Positions 52,829-60,957 of a stretch of DNA of 64,000 nt are shown piece by piece. The DNA lies in NCBI RefSeq assembly GCF_024298865.1, contig NZ_CP101162.1, forward strand, positions 124,001 through 188,000, given 5' to 3'. Both the position numbers and the translations under genes were made by a program. The DNA comes from Halorarius halobius. GTDB lineage: Archaea > Halobacteriota > Halobacteria > Halobacteriales > Haloarculaceae. The first letter of the stretch is position 1, and each line of letters begins with the position of its first letter. The notes beneath the pieces were generated by a model, which was not told where the DNA came from, ran no database searches, and saw only the letters and a program-made list of their open reading frames with translations.

Positions 52829-54292
52829 ATGTCCACACCACCACAACCAGACACAGCCACCGCTGACGACGGGCCACGCTCAATGGCGGCGACCGTTCCG
52901 GTCGCAGACCTGCTCGCCCGTGAGACGACCCTCTCCTTTGCTGGCCTCACTCCTGCCGACCAAGGCGACTACCCCGATGCGGTTTCATCGGAAGCTCGGT
53001 GTCTCGATCCCGATCCCCGGCCGCTGAAGGACGTCATCGCGACGCTCCCGCAGGCCGGTTCCGGAGAGCTCTGGGCGACCAACGAGTTCGTCGGCGTGGA
53101 CGGAACCGTCGATACCGAGGCGATCTGCGATATCCACGGGTTAGATGTCGACGCGCTCGAGGACGCTGCGGGGTGTTCACTCGGCGATCTTGCGACGAGG
53201 GCGTCGTCGGACCCGCTAGTTCGAATCCGTGATCACCAGGACATCGTTGACGAGCGGCGGAAGGCGCTGTGTGCCCTCGGCTACGACGTCAAGTTCCGCT
53301 GGCAGATCGCCTCGGACAGATATTCGATCATCAACCCACAGGAGGCGTATCTCCCCATCATCGGTGCGCTCCAGCAGCGCGGTGAGACTGCGGCGTTCGG
53401 CTGGGCGAGCTACCGGGATTGGGGTGGCCTCCTCAAGATGTTCGTTGTCTGTCCGGGCCTCGAGCACACCGTCTCCGGGAGTGGGGACACAGAGTTCGAT
53501 GACGACCCCGACGGCGTGACGAGCGTTGGTGACTCGGATGAGGCGGATTTGGTCGTGTACGGCGGGTTCGAGACCGGTTACGACTTCCGCGGGACGCAGA
53601 CGCTGTGGGCGAAGCCCATCCTCTACTTCCCCGAGACTGGTGCCGTCGTTCCCGATACGGGGAGGCGCTACACGCGCCGGCACTATGGGCGGGCGACCGA
53701 CGCCACTCATGAGCGGGCGAACGATCGTGTGCCGATCAACGAGTGGTGGAAGGCGATCTACGACGATATCGCCGACCGACTCGTCGACGTCGACCGGGCG
53801 ATTCGCCGCACCCGGGCCATCGCCTACGACTTCGAGGTCCTTCCGTTCGATGTGGCCGCCTGCTATGAGTACTGGGGCCTGGCCGCGACGTACGCCGAGG
53901 CCGCTGCCGACCGGGCGACGACTCTCGCCTCGCCGCCGTCACGACCGACGGTGTATAATCTTCAGCTGTCGCTACTGATCGCACTCCTCGATTCGTACGA
54001 GGGCTCGCTGGCGTCGGATACGTACCAGGAGTATATTGAGACCGCCGGGGAGCTACTTCGAAAACCAGCGATGATGATTCAGTTGGCGCTAAGAGAGCAC
54101 GACCGTCAGACCGACGACGAGTGCGACCGCGTCCTCCCCGATGACCAACAGACGCTGTCCGATGCGCTCGAAGACATCGTCGATATTCCAGGGATTGAGG
54201 TCGGTGACGAAGGGGAGTTGTCGGATCAGGAAGCCCAGAGACTCAACAACCGGGTTCAGCGCAAACTCACGGAGTTACAGTCTCCAGAATAG
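52829..54292 (+). CDS. Plasmid-type hypothetical protein, conserved 3' end
   Basis: 487 aa. The middle region (VKFRWQIASDRYSIINPQEAY, FGWASYRDWGGLLKMFVV) recalls plasmid/phage DUF932-like proteins, but I cannot confirm the family. The C-terminus (EYIETAGELLRKPAMMIQLAL ... TLSDALEDIVDIPGIEV) recurs as a separate fragment at 57191. The RAMP cassette follows. Function unknown; the locus seems to be a recombination site. Confidence 0.6.
   Translation: MSTPPQPDTATADDGPRSMAATVPVADLLARETTLSFAGLTPADQGDYPDAVSSEARCLDPDPRPLKDVIATLPQAGSGELWATNEFVGVDGTVDTEAICDIHGLDVDALEDAAGCSLGDLATRASSDPLVRIRDHQDIVDERRKALCALGYDVKFRWQIASDRYSIINPQEAYLPIIGALQQRGETAAFGWASYRDWGGLLKMFVVCPGLEHTVSGSGDTEFDDDPDGVTSVGDSDEADLVVYGGFETGYDFRGTQTLWAKPILYFPETGAVVPDTGRRYTRRHYGRATDATHERANDRVPINEWWKAIYDDIADRLVDVDRAIRRTRAIAYDFEVLPFDVAACYEYWGLAATYAEAAADRATTLASPPSRPTVYNLQLSLLIALLDSYEGSLASDTYQEYIETAGELLRKPAMMIQLALREHDRQTDDECDRVLPDDQQTLSDALEDIVDIPGIEVGDEGELSDQEAQRLNNRVQRKLTELQSPE
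54023..54292 (+). repeat. 3' end of the 52829 gene, homologous to 57191-57457
   Basis: The last 90 codons of the gene are matched, with about one quarter to one third of bases differing by eye, by the fragment at 57191-57457. The two copies bracket the RAMP cassette. Confidence 0.6.
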
Positions 54293-54414
54293 CTCCTTTG
54301 CCCCACGTTGGGTTTTCCCCGCGCTCTCCGAAGTCGCTACCCGCGACGAATAGAGATGACTCCTGCCAGTTCTTGACCCTTATATACGATAACGAGCCAC
54401 CCGAGGTCACCGAA

Positions 54415-54621
54415 ATGAACCCTGAAACACACCGCATCGACCAAGCTGACCGAAATCTGAGGTGCTGGCTCGCCATCCAGTCACGAGCCGGCGTCCCCGA
54501 GCTCGTATTGATCGCGCTGTTGCGCTCGTATGCCAGACGCATCGAACGACACGGCTACATCCCGAGATCGTGGGCTAACCCGTCATCACCCGAGTGGTCG
54601 GAGGACCCGGATGGCGTCTGA
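54415..54621 (+). CDS. Small helical protein, first gene of the RAMP cassette
   Basis: 68 aa from MNPETHRIDQADRNL. Mostly helical (LRCWLAIQSRAGVPELVLIALLRSYARRI). ATG 54415 follows a TTATATA promoter-like tract at 54380. It overlaps the Cas7-like gene by 11 bp, which points to a single functional unit. Size and helical content would suit a small effector subunit, but no homology is visible. Confidence 0.5.
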   Translation: MNPETHRIDQADRNLRCWLAIQSRAGVPELVLIALLRSYARRIERHGYIPRSWANPSSPEWSEDPDGV

Positions 54622-55477
54622 AGAACTCGATCCGGAGTTCTTCGTTCGGCTGCGAGCGGACCTCTTGATCATCGGGGATAGCATCCTGACGGATCGTCAC
54701 CACGCCTCAAACGGCAACTACGACCCAACGGATCCGCAGAACCAGATCGGCGGTATCATCCCGTCGTTCTCGCTGTCGGGGTGGCTCCGTCACGGGATGG
54801 AACGCGTCGTTCAGGAACATGGGGCGACGGCGTGCCACCCTGGCGAAGCGAACGCGAACTTCCGAAAGGAGGAGGTGTACAGCCGTGACCTGGAGGCGGG
54901 CTACCATGAGAAGGGAGCGTGTCTCGACAGCGTTGATGACGGTTGCCTGATTCTCGATCTGTTCGGCGGAATCGGCAACCGACCGGGAAAGATCATGCGT
55001 CGACCCATCCAGTTCAACCCGGTCCGATCCAAGGTCGACTACACTCGTGGGCAAGCGGAGGGACACTACCGACGACTGACCCGGAAAATTGCCTCCCGGA
55101 ACCCAAATGACGGTCGCGAATCGCTCCGAGTCGTCGAGATGGATGCTGTGGCGAACCTCGACGGCGCGTGGTACCTGTGCTTTCGAGAGCAGAAACCGGC
55201 ATTCGTCGGGCTGCTGGCCGAAGCGGTTCGCTTTTTGAGCGAACATCAGACGGACTTTCTCCATCAGCTAGGCGGCGCCCGGAATTTCGGTGGTGGAATC
55301 GTGGACTGTGAACTCATCAATCCTCTCTACACCGAGCGAGAGTTGCGGCGGGTCTTCGACCGGCGGGGGGAGGATACTGCCGCGATGGCCGACAAAGACG
55401 AGCAGTGGGAGCGGGATTACCTCCCGGAGTTCCGCTCAGCACTTAGCAGTCGTATCGAGGGCCGAACTGGTGGATGA
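54611..55477 (+). CDS. Cas7-like RAMP protein
   Basis: 288 aa from MASEELDPEF. Features of the Cas7/Csm3/Csf2 group: a first β-strand LRADLLIIGDSIL; IIPSFSLSGWLRHGMERV (49-66) like the IPGSSLxGxLR motif; CLILDLFGG (112-120) like CxxCxLFG; RRPIQFNPVRSKVD; and a Gly-rich loop GGARNFGGGI (221-230) near the end. In CRISPR effectors Cas7 forms the backbone along the guide RNA. There is no array here. Overlaps neighbours on both sides. Confidence 0.65.
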   Translation: MASEELDPEFFVRLRADLLIIGDSILTDRHHASNGNYDPTDPQNQIGGIIPSFSLSGWLRHGMERVVQEHGATACHPGEANANFRKEEVYSRDLEAGYHEKGACLDSVDDGCLILDLFGGIGNRPGKIMRRPIQFNPVRSKVDYTRGQAEGHYRRLTRKIASRNPNDGRESLRVVEMDAVANLDGAWYLCFREQKPAFVGLLAEAVRFLSEHQTDFLHQLGGARNFGGGIVDCELINPLYTERELRRVFDRRGEDTAAMADKDEQWERDYLPEFRSALSSRIEGRTGG

Positions 55478-56216
55478 GGCGACCAGAATGATCGACGTCT
55501 ATCGTCACGACGCGCACAAATTCCACGGGCAATCCCACGCGGACGCCCCCGAGGAGTTCGCCGGGATCCCCGTGAACCGGGCCGTCCCGTACGGTGCCGA
55601 TTCCGACGCGGGGGCGCTCTCCCGCCCTCCGGGTCGACACGATCCCGTTGTCCCGACACATGAGATACACCACCGGCTCTCGTTACTGACTGGTGATCCG
55701 GTGTACATACCCGACAGCCGAGCTCGAGCAGCTGTCGAAAACGACGTGCGGGACCTGTTGACGGTGGCCGACGCCGAGAGTGCGCATGAATGCTGGCTAC
55801 ACAGCGATGTGGCGACGCTGTTCAACGAGGCGGTCGCATTCCCCTACACGAGTCTGAAGTATCATACGCTTCTCGTGGCGGCGCTCTCAGACACCTACCG
55901 TGCCGGCCTCTCGTTCGAGGACCTGCATCTGGTCGCTGACCCTGCCGACGAAATCGTTCCCCACCGCACTGTGTACTCGGGTGATCGGTTCGCGCTCCGG
56001 ATCGACACCCACGATGGGAGTCGACCCTCAGCACGGCTCGGAAGTCAGCCGTGGCGCTCGTGGGCCTCGACGTGGAACCGGCTTACCGCCCACCCACTGA
56101 ACACGGACTACGACAAGTGGGACATGGCGCTGGATGCTAACCTCCGGCGGATCTGGGCGTGGAGTACAGCTCTACAGTACCTCGAAGACTTCACCAGATG
56201 GAGGCGGGAACAGTGA
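55470..56216 (+). CDS. Unknown third protein of the RAMP cassette
   Basis: About 248 aa from GTG 55470 (MDEATRMIDVYRH), or 242 aa from ATG 55488. It starts inside the Cas7-like gene (8-bp overlap) and its TGA overlaps the Cas5-like gene. Contains LKYHTLLVAALSDTYRAG, a β-rich RTVYSGDRFALRIDTHDG and a helical C-terminus (ANLRRIWAWSTALQYLEDF). No RAMP glycine loop, no HD or nuclease motif. Position suggests an effector or accessory subunit. Confidence 0.5.
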   Translation: MDEATRMIDVYRHDAHKFHGQSHADAPEEFAGIPVNRAVPYGADSDAGALSRPPGRHDPVVPTHEIHHRLSLLTGDPVYIPDSRARAAVENDVRDLLTVADAESAHECWLHSDVATLFNEAVAFPYTSLKYHTLLVAALSDTYRAGLSFEDLHLVADPADEIVPHRTVYSGDRFALRIDTHDGSRPSARLGSQPWRSWASTWNRLTAHPLNTDYDKWDMALDANLRRIWAWSTALQYLEDFTRWRREQ

Positions 56217-57151
56217 CCCGGATTCAGCAGGTACTCTGGAAGTTGGAGATGGACTACATCGGGCACCCGTACTACGTCTCGGGAAACGCTATCCTGCACG
56301 CGCTGAGACCATCGCTCGACTCAAGCGTCTCGCGAACGCTCCATGCCTCGCATGGGATGTTCGTTCCGGGACAGTTCGGACGGTTCCCGGAGGAACACAG
56401 TCAATCCGGCGTCCAGCCCTACCTCGGAGGTGGCCTCCCCGACGTCAATGCGTACGAAGACCTGTTCCTTCACCGAGAACCGGATCATCGCTGGCTGCTC
56501 GAATCCTGCCCTCAAGAGGCGCTCAATACACACGGACTCCGAACGGATGCCGGCCATCCGACTCTGGCGTGTCGCACGATTATGGGGCGCCCGAGGGACC
56601 ACCGGAATGAAACGCAAACGACGCGCTGGTACGTCCACGCGTATCTCCATGCCGATGACCCCGCGGCGCTCCCGCTGGGCGAGGCCACCCTTTCGGACGT
56701 GCAGTTCGGCGGCAAGCGCACCTACGGCTACGGCGAGGCCACGCTGAAAGACACTCGAGTGGTGGAACTTGAGGCGCTCGAGTACTCCCGGCTGGATGAC
56801 GCCGACGCCCATCTCATCCGGTTAATTACTCCGTTCGTGACTGCCAGTGACTATCCCGGTACGAACGACGTGGCTGTCCCACGGTGGTGGGCAGAAGATC
56901 GTGGTGACCTCCGGTTCCGAGAGGAGCGCCTACTGGCGTCCGGTGAGCCATATCGCTTGGAGACGATCGATCACGGACAAGTGGTTGAATATCTCGGTGA
57001 TCGTCCGGTAGAGACCGCTCGGAATGGACTCACTCGGATCGGGTCGCACTCACGGATGGGATTCGGTGAACTCCGCGTCATCCCAGTCCCCGACCATGCA
57101 GAGACAACTGACGGCCATGCTCGTGGAGGACGGCAAATTGATCATCTCTGA
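56213..57151 (+). CDS. Cas5-like double-RAMP protein
   Basis: 312 aa from GTG 56213 (MTRIQQVLWKLEMDY), 4-bp overlap with the gene before; ATG 56198 is an alternative. A β-strand start (QVLWKLEMDYIGHPYYVSGN), then two glycine-rich RAMP loops: GGKRTYGYGEA (166-176) and GSHSRMGFGELRV (277-289). Two ferredoxin-like halves with G-loops match Cas5/Csm4-type proteins. No Cas6-like catalytic histidine stands out. The cassette ends with this gene. Confidence 0.6.
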   Translation: MTRIQQVLWKLEMDYIGHPYYVSGNAILHALRPSLDSSVSRTLHASHGMFVPGQFGRFPEEHSQSGVQPYLGGGLPDVNAYEDLFLHREPDHRWLLESCPQEALNTHGLRTDAGHPTLACRTIMGRPRDHRNETQTTRWYVHAYLHADDPAALPLGEATLSDVQFGGKRTYGYGEATLKDTRVVELEALEYSRLDDADAHLIRLITPFVTASDYPGTNDVAVPRWWAEDRGDLRFREERLLASGEPYRLETIDHGQVVEYLGDRPVETARNGLTRIGSHSRMGFGELRVIPVPDHAETTDGHARGGRQIDHL

Positions 57152-57190
57152 TGCTATTCAAACAATTGATAAAGAAGTCGTATTACCAAC

Positions 57191-57457
57191 AAGAATTATC
57201 AAGAGTACATCGAGGTGGCTGGTGAACTCCTCCGCAAACCGGCCATGATGATTCAGCTGGCCCTGAAAGAACACGACCGGCAGGTCGAGGAGCCGGATGA
57301 ACGTGTCCTCGCAGACGGTCAACAGACCCTCAGCGATGCGCTGGAGGACATCGTCGACGTTCCTGGCATCGAGGTCGACACTGAGGTCGATCTCTCAGAC
57401 GGCGGCGCACAACGGCTCCACGACCGTGTCCAACGGAAGCTCGACGATCTCGATTAA
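57191..57457 (+). pseudogene. 3' fragment of a paralogue of the 52829 gene
   Basis: Reads NYQEYIEVAGELLRKPAMMI, then QLALKEHDRQVEE and TLSDALEDIVDVPGIEV to stop, matching the last 90 residues of the 52829 protein with many silent and some coding differences. There is no start or upstream part. It marks the right border of the RAMP cassette. Confidence 0.7.
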
Positions 57458-57505
57458 TTCTTGAGGAGGGGGTCCGCCGACAGTGTTTTATAGAATCCGC
57501 GGAAA

Positions 57506-58102
57506 ATGAAATACATGGCCAACGCCGCTTCCCGGGGTTCACATCCACTCGATGCGATGCTCGCTATCTCCGATGTCGTGACGAACCAGCGGTATGCGAA
57601 GATCTACGCCCGGGTGCTCACGCTCGATACGCCGACGGTCGAGGAACTCTCTGAAGGGCTCGATAGTTCGACGACGACCGTATACGAGGACGTGAAACAC
57701 CTCGTCGAGAGCGACATTCTCGAGCGCGTGACGGACACCCAGCCGCATCGATACCGGGCCCGCCGGATCGACCTCCATGTCGGGACAGACGAGGACTCCT
57801 ATCAGATTACGCCGGCGCTGTTCGTCGCGCTCGCCCGACGCGAGACGAACGAGAACATTCAGCTGTTTCTCGACCGACACGGTGTCAGCGGCCTTGCGAC
57901 CGCTCTCGAGTACGCCCGTGACTACGCCCAGGGCCGAATGAATGCCCGCATCATGGCGCGCGAGCAGGACCTTCCCGTGCTCGAAGCCGAGACGATCCTG
58001 CAGGAGATGCGCGACGTGCTCCTGGATGTCGACCCCGATCTCGAAGAGAGCCCCGACGTCGACGAACTGGACGCGGCAGTCGACGAACGTAGCGGGGAGT
58101 GA
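57506..58102 (+). CDS. Winged-helix antitoxin-like regulator
   Basis: 198 aa (ATG 57506; ATG 57515 also possible). Winged helix at about 25-85 (TVEELSEGLDSSTTTVYEDVKHLVESDIL) and a helical C-terminal region (ATALEYARDYAQGRMNARIM). A GTTTTATAG box lies just upstream. The PIN-domain gene begins 6 bp after its stop, a common haloarchaeal wHTH-PIN pairing. Confidence 0.7.
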   Translation: MKYMANAASRGSHPLDAMLAISDVVTNQRYAKIYARVLTLDTPTVEELSEGLDSSTTTVYEDVKHLVESDILERVTDTQPHRYRARRIDLHVGTDEDSYQITPALFVALARRETNENIQLFLDRHGVSGLATALEYARDYAQGRMNARIMAREQDLPVLEAETILQEMRDVLLDVDPDLEESPDVDELDAAVDERSGE

Positions 58103-58108
58103 GTCGAC

Positions 58109-58642
58109 GTGTCGGACTCGCTCTTTCCGGACGTGGAGGCACACGTCATCGATACGAATCTGTTCGTCGCCTTCGAGCGACACGACACTGTCGACCTGCT
58201 CGAACGAGCCGTCCGAGCCCACGATGTCGTTCTCCTCCTGCCACCACGGGTATACGAGGAACTGACGCCAGCGAACTATCCGTATGGAACGCCGCCGGTC
58301 GATGACGCGAGTGAGGCTGGGTGGGTTGAGGTCCTCGAGGACGTCGACTACACGAACCCCGTGGTCTCGGCGACGATGGATATGGTTCGTCGATACATTG
58401 CTGCCGCTGACGACCGCCCCGAACACGACATCGAACAGGCCGATGCCGAAGTCGGTGGTGCGACGGCGATGCTTCTCGAACGTGGTGACGCTGACTCGGT
58501 CGCCGTCTACACGCATGATCTACCCGCCTTTCGCGGAATCGAGCGGGCGTTGACCGAGCATGGCTACGAGGATCGCGTCCAGTTGGTCCGGGCGTTCGAT
58601 TTCGTCGAGGCGGTCGAAAATCGGTATCAGTTCCAAGGGTAA
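58109..58642 (+). CDS. PIN-domain RNase toxin
   Basis: 177 aa from GTG 58109. VIDTNLFVAFERHD carries the first catalytic D15 with TN; EEL and DAEVGGATAMLLERGD supply further acids; YTHDLPAF near the end provides a last D. These are PIN nuclease positions, as in VapC. Partner of the 57506 wHTH gene, probably in one transcript. Confidence 0.75.
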   Translation: MSDSLFPDVEAHVIDTNLFVAFERHDTVDLLERAVRAHDVVLLLPPRVYEELTPANYPYGTPPVDDASEAGWVEVLEDVDYTNPVVSATMDMVRRYIAAADDRPEHDIEQADAEVGGATAMLLERGDADSVAVYTHDLPAFRGIERALTEHGYEDRVQLVRAFDFVEAVENRYQFQG

Positions 58643-58790
58643 TCGCTCCGTTCGAATTGTTGGAGACGTATAACCAAACGACCATTGCATCCAGCGCTGG
58701 CTCGACGATCTCCACGACGCATCCTGACCGCCGAATTTACCGACCCACAATTGGGTGGCGGGATTCCCGCGTGGATTCTGTCCCCTACCC

Positions 58791-60401
58791 ATGTCCTCAT
58801 CCGAGTCAGATTCAGCTGTCGACCGGCCCGAACCGCTCGTCGTCCTCTCACACCTCGTCCATCGTCTGCTCAAGCGCGAGGGAGGGAGTGTCCCGCTCGA
58901 ACGCGTGACCCTCCGGGTCAGCGACTACGTCGATATCGGCGATCAGGAGGCCGCAGACCTCATCGATGCTGGTGCTGCCGAGGGGGTTTTCACTCTCGAC
59001 CGGGGGACCGGTGGAAGTACGACCATCGTCGGGGTCTCGCCCCAGGGGGAGGAGCCGGCCGTGATCACGGAGGCCTTCGGCGGCCCTGCTGGCGATACTG
59101 AGACTGCCGATTTTCAATCCCTTGAGGTCGTCACCGAGAGCATTGCGGCCGCACTCCGTGACGCCGGCTACGCGACGTTCACCGATCTCGCGGACGCCGA
59201 CATCGGTGATCTCGCCGGAGTAACCGGGACGCTAACCGAGAGTCGTGCGGAGGCGATCATCCAGGCAGCACCCCGACATGTCCCCGTTGGCGTGTGGCTC
59301 GCCCGGAGTGCCGATGTCCGATACGGTCGACGCGTGGATGAGACGACGGGTCTCGGGACCGCCCAGGTGGTCGATATCACCGCGGCCACCGAGCCCGTCG
59401 GCGAACCCCGCTATCGATCCGAGGGGCTCGAGCCGGACGCTGTCGAGGCCCAGTACGTCTCCGATATCGGCCGGAACGAACAGGACCCGGTGCCGACAGG
59501 TCTACACGTCCTCGACGATCCTGACCATCCCGATGTCCCGAAGGCCGCGACGCATCCCGAGGCGGGTGACGATGCCCTGCCGGTCGATGCGTCGGGGGAA
59601 GTGGTTCCGCCGGCGATTCCGACGGAGCCGCGTCTCCAGCTCCCACTGGACGAACTGCTCGCGAAGAAACTGGCCCGTGGGTTAGTTCCGGTCCGACTGG
59701 TTGGCCCACGCGGCTCCGGGAAGAACTACCTCGTCAAGTACCTGTGTCACCGGACGAACCGCGGTTACGTCTCGGTGGACTGTGACGAGGCGACCCATAC
59801 GGAGGATCTCTTCGGACCGCTCACGCCCACTGAGGACGGGCTGATCACGCCCCGGAACGGGCCGGCAAAGCAAGCACTACTGAATGGGTCGGTGCTGGTG
59901 CTCAACGAATTCCCCGTGATGCGTGCCGGCGCCGCGATGTCTCTGCATCGCCTGCTCAACGAGGGCAAACTCCTCGTGAAAGCACACGGCGAGCTGGTCG
60001 AACCCCATCCGTCGGCGCGAATCGTGATCACGATGAATCCGCCGACCCGTGAGTACCGGGATTCCGAGCCGATGAACTCGGCCACTCGTGGTCGGTTCCG
60101 GGCACTCGAACAGCCCTACATCCAGGACGTCGACGAGGAGGTCACGACGCTGGATGCACAGGTGAACACCAGTCACGAGGTCGTGGACGGGGTGACGCTC
60201 CGGAAGATTGTCCAGTTCGCCCACCAGACCCGGCAGAACGAGAACTGGCCGACGCTCTCGACGCGAAATCTGACGATCCTCTGTGAGCACATCGAGGACG
60301 GCGCCTCCCCGAAAGCGGCGGTCAAGAACGAGGTGTGGGCAGTCGCCGAGCCGAATCAGTATCCAGAGGACACCTACGAAACGCTGAACGACTATCTGTG
60401 A
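58791..60401 (+). CDS. MoxR/CobS-type AAA+ ATPase with N-terminal helix-hairpin-helix
   Basis: 536 aa from MSSSESDSAVDRPEP. Residues about 15-85 look winged-helix-like and 112-160 helix-hairpin-helix-like (FTDLADADIGDLAGVTGTLT). The AAA+ module has Walker A GPRGSGKN (305-312), a Walker B variant VLVLNEF in place of DE, and ITMNPP sensor. MoxR-type ATPases usually pair with VWA proteins in metal insertion or complex remodelling; a VWA gene follows at 60958. ATG 58791 is preferred over upstream in-frame ATG 58755. Confidence 0.75.
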   Translation: MSSSESDSAVDRPEPLVVLSHLVHRLLKREGGSVPLERVTLRVSDYVDIGDQEAADLIDAGAAEGVFTLDRGTGGSTTIVGVSPQGEEPAVITEAFGGPAGDTETADFQSLEVVTESIAAALRDAGYATFTDLADADIGDLAGVTGTLTESRAEAIIQAAPRHVPVGVWLARSADVRYGRRVDETTGLGTAQVVDITAATEPVGEPRYRSEGLEPDAVEAQYVSDIGRNEQDPVPTGLHVLDDPDHPDVPKAATHPEAGDDALPVDASGEVVPPAIPTEPRLQLPLDELLAKKLARGLVPVRLVGPRGSGKNYLVKYLCHRTNRGYVSVDCDEATHTEDLFGPLTPTEDGLITPRNGPAKQALLNGSVLVLNEFPVMRAGAAMSLHRLLNEGKLLVKAHGELVEPHPSARIVITMNPPTREYRDSEPMNSATRGRFRALEQPYIQDVDEEVTTLDAQVNTSHEVVDGVTLRKIVQFAHQTRQNENWPTLSTRNLTILCEHIEDGASPKAAVKNEVWAVAEPNQYPEDTYETLNDYL

Positions 60402-60467
60402 TTGTTTCCGAAAACTGAGCCATCTCGGTCGTCGTCTATAGTCAGCCTTGAACGGAATACCGGAGCG

Positions 60468-60800
60468 CTACTCAGGAGGAACCCACACGTTCTGTAGAAT
60501 TTCATGAGCCTCAGCCATGACTTGAGCGCGGCGGCGATCATCGGCGTTCCTCGCTTCTCGAAGCATGCGCAACACCCGATCTATCTCTTCTTGACTATCC
60601 CCTGGGGCTGTACTGATCTTTTCGAGCTCCTCAATAGCGACGTGAAAGCATGAATCGCGAAGTGTGAAATCAGGACCGGCGCTTCCCGGTTCATCATAGC
60701 CGGTTGTTCCATCGGCTGGAGCACTGCCCTCTCTGGTCATATCAATGGCCTCTGCGAGATGCTCGTTATTGGTGACGTCTTCTCCCTTTACGTAGTCCAT
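60468..60800 (-). CDS. Small acidic helical protein between MoxR and VWA genes
   Basis: 110 aa, antisense to its neighbours. Polar N-terminus (NNEHLAEAIDMTREGSAP) and helical C-terminus (EEIDRVLRMLREARNADD, RRRAQVMAEAHEILQNVW). No known domain. It interrupts what is usually an adjacent MoxR-VWA pair. Paired GTTACCCCAC boxes lie just upstream of its start. Confidence 0.5.
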   Translation of the reverse strand: MDYVKGEDVTNNEHLAEAIDMTREGSAPADGTTGYDEPGSAGPDFTLRDSCFHVAIEELEKISTAPGDSQEEIDRVLRMLREARNADDRRRAQVMAEAHEILQNVWVPPE

Positions 60801-60853
60801 CTACACCACCTGTGTTCGTGTTCGGTTTGTTGTAGTGTTAAGCGCTCTGTAGA

Positions 60854-60893
60854 GTTACCCCACGAGTTAGACTCGACCCGCCCGTGGGGTAAC
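60854..60893. repeat. Inverted GTTACCCCAC/GTGGGGTAAC boxes, copy 3
   Basis: Perfect 10-bp arms at 60854-60863 and 60884-60893 with a 20-bp spacer, in the divergent region between the small acidic gene and the VWA gene. See copies at 9246 and 21865. Confidence 0.6.
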
Positions 60894-60907
60894 GCTCTAT
60901 AGATGAG

Positions 60908-60931
60908 TTTATCTCCCGTAAATGAACGAGG
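60908..60931 (+). promoter_or_regulatory. TTTATC-CCCGTAA element before the VWA gene
   Basis: TTTATC (60908-60913) then TCCCGTAAATGAACGAGG. Family member with weaker right half. It is 50 bp before ATG 60958 and only 14 bp before ATG 60922, which argues for the later start. Confidence 0.4.
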
Positions 60932-60957
60932 AGGCTACGCGCTTCTCGTGTATCACC

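Noticed and set aside
57539..58516. 325-residue frame opposite the wHTH/PIN pair
   Set aside because: Covers two coupled plus-strand genes with clear motifs; composition is that of a reverse frame.
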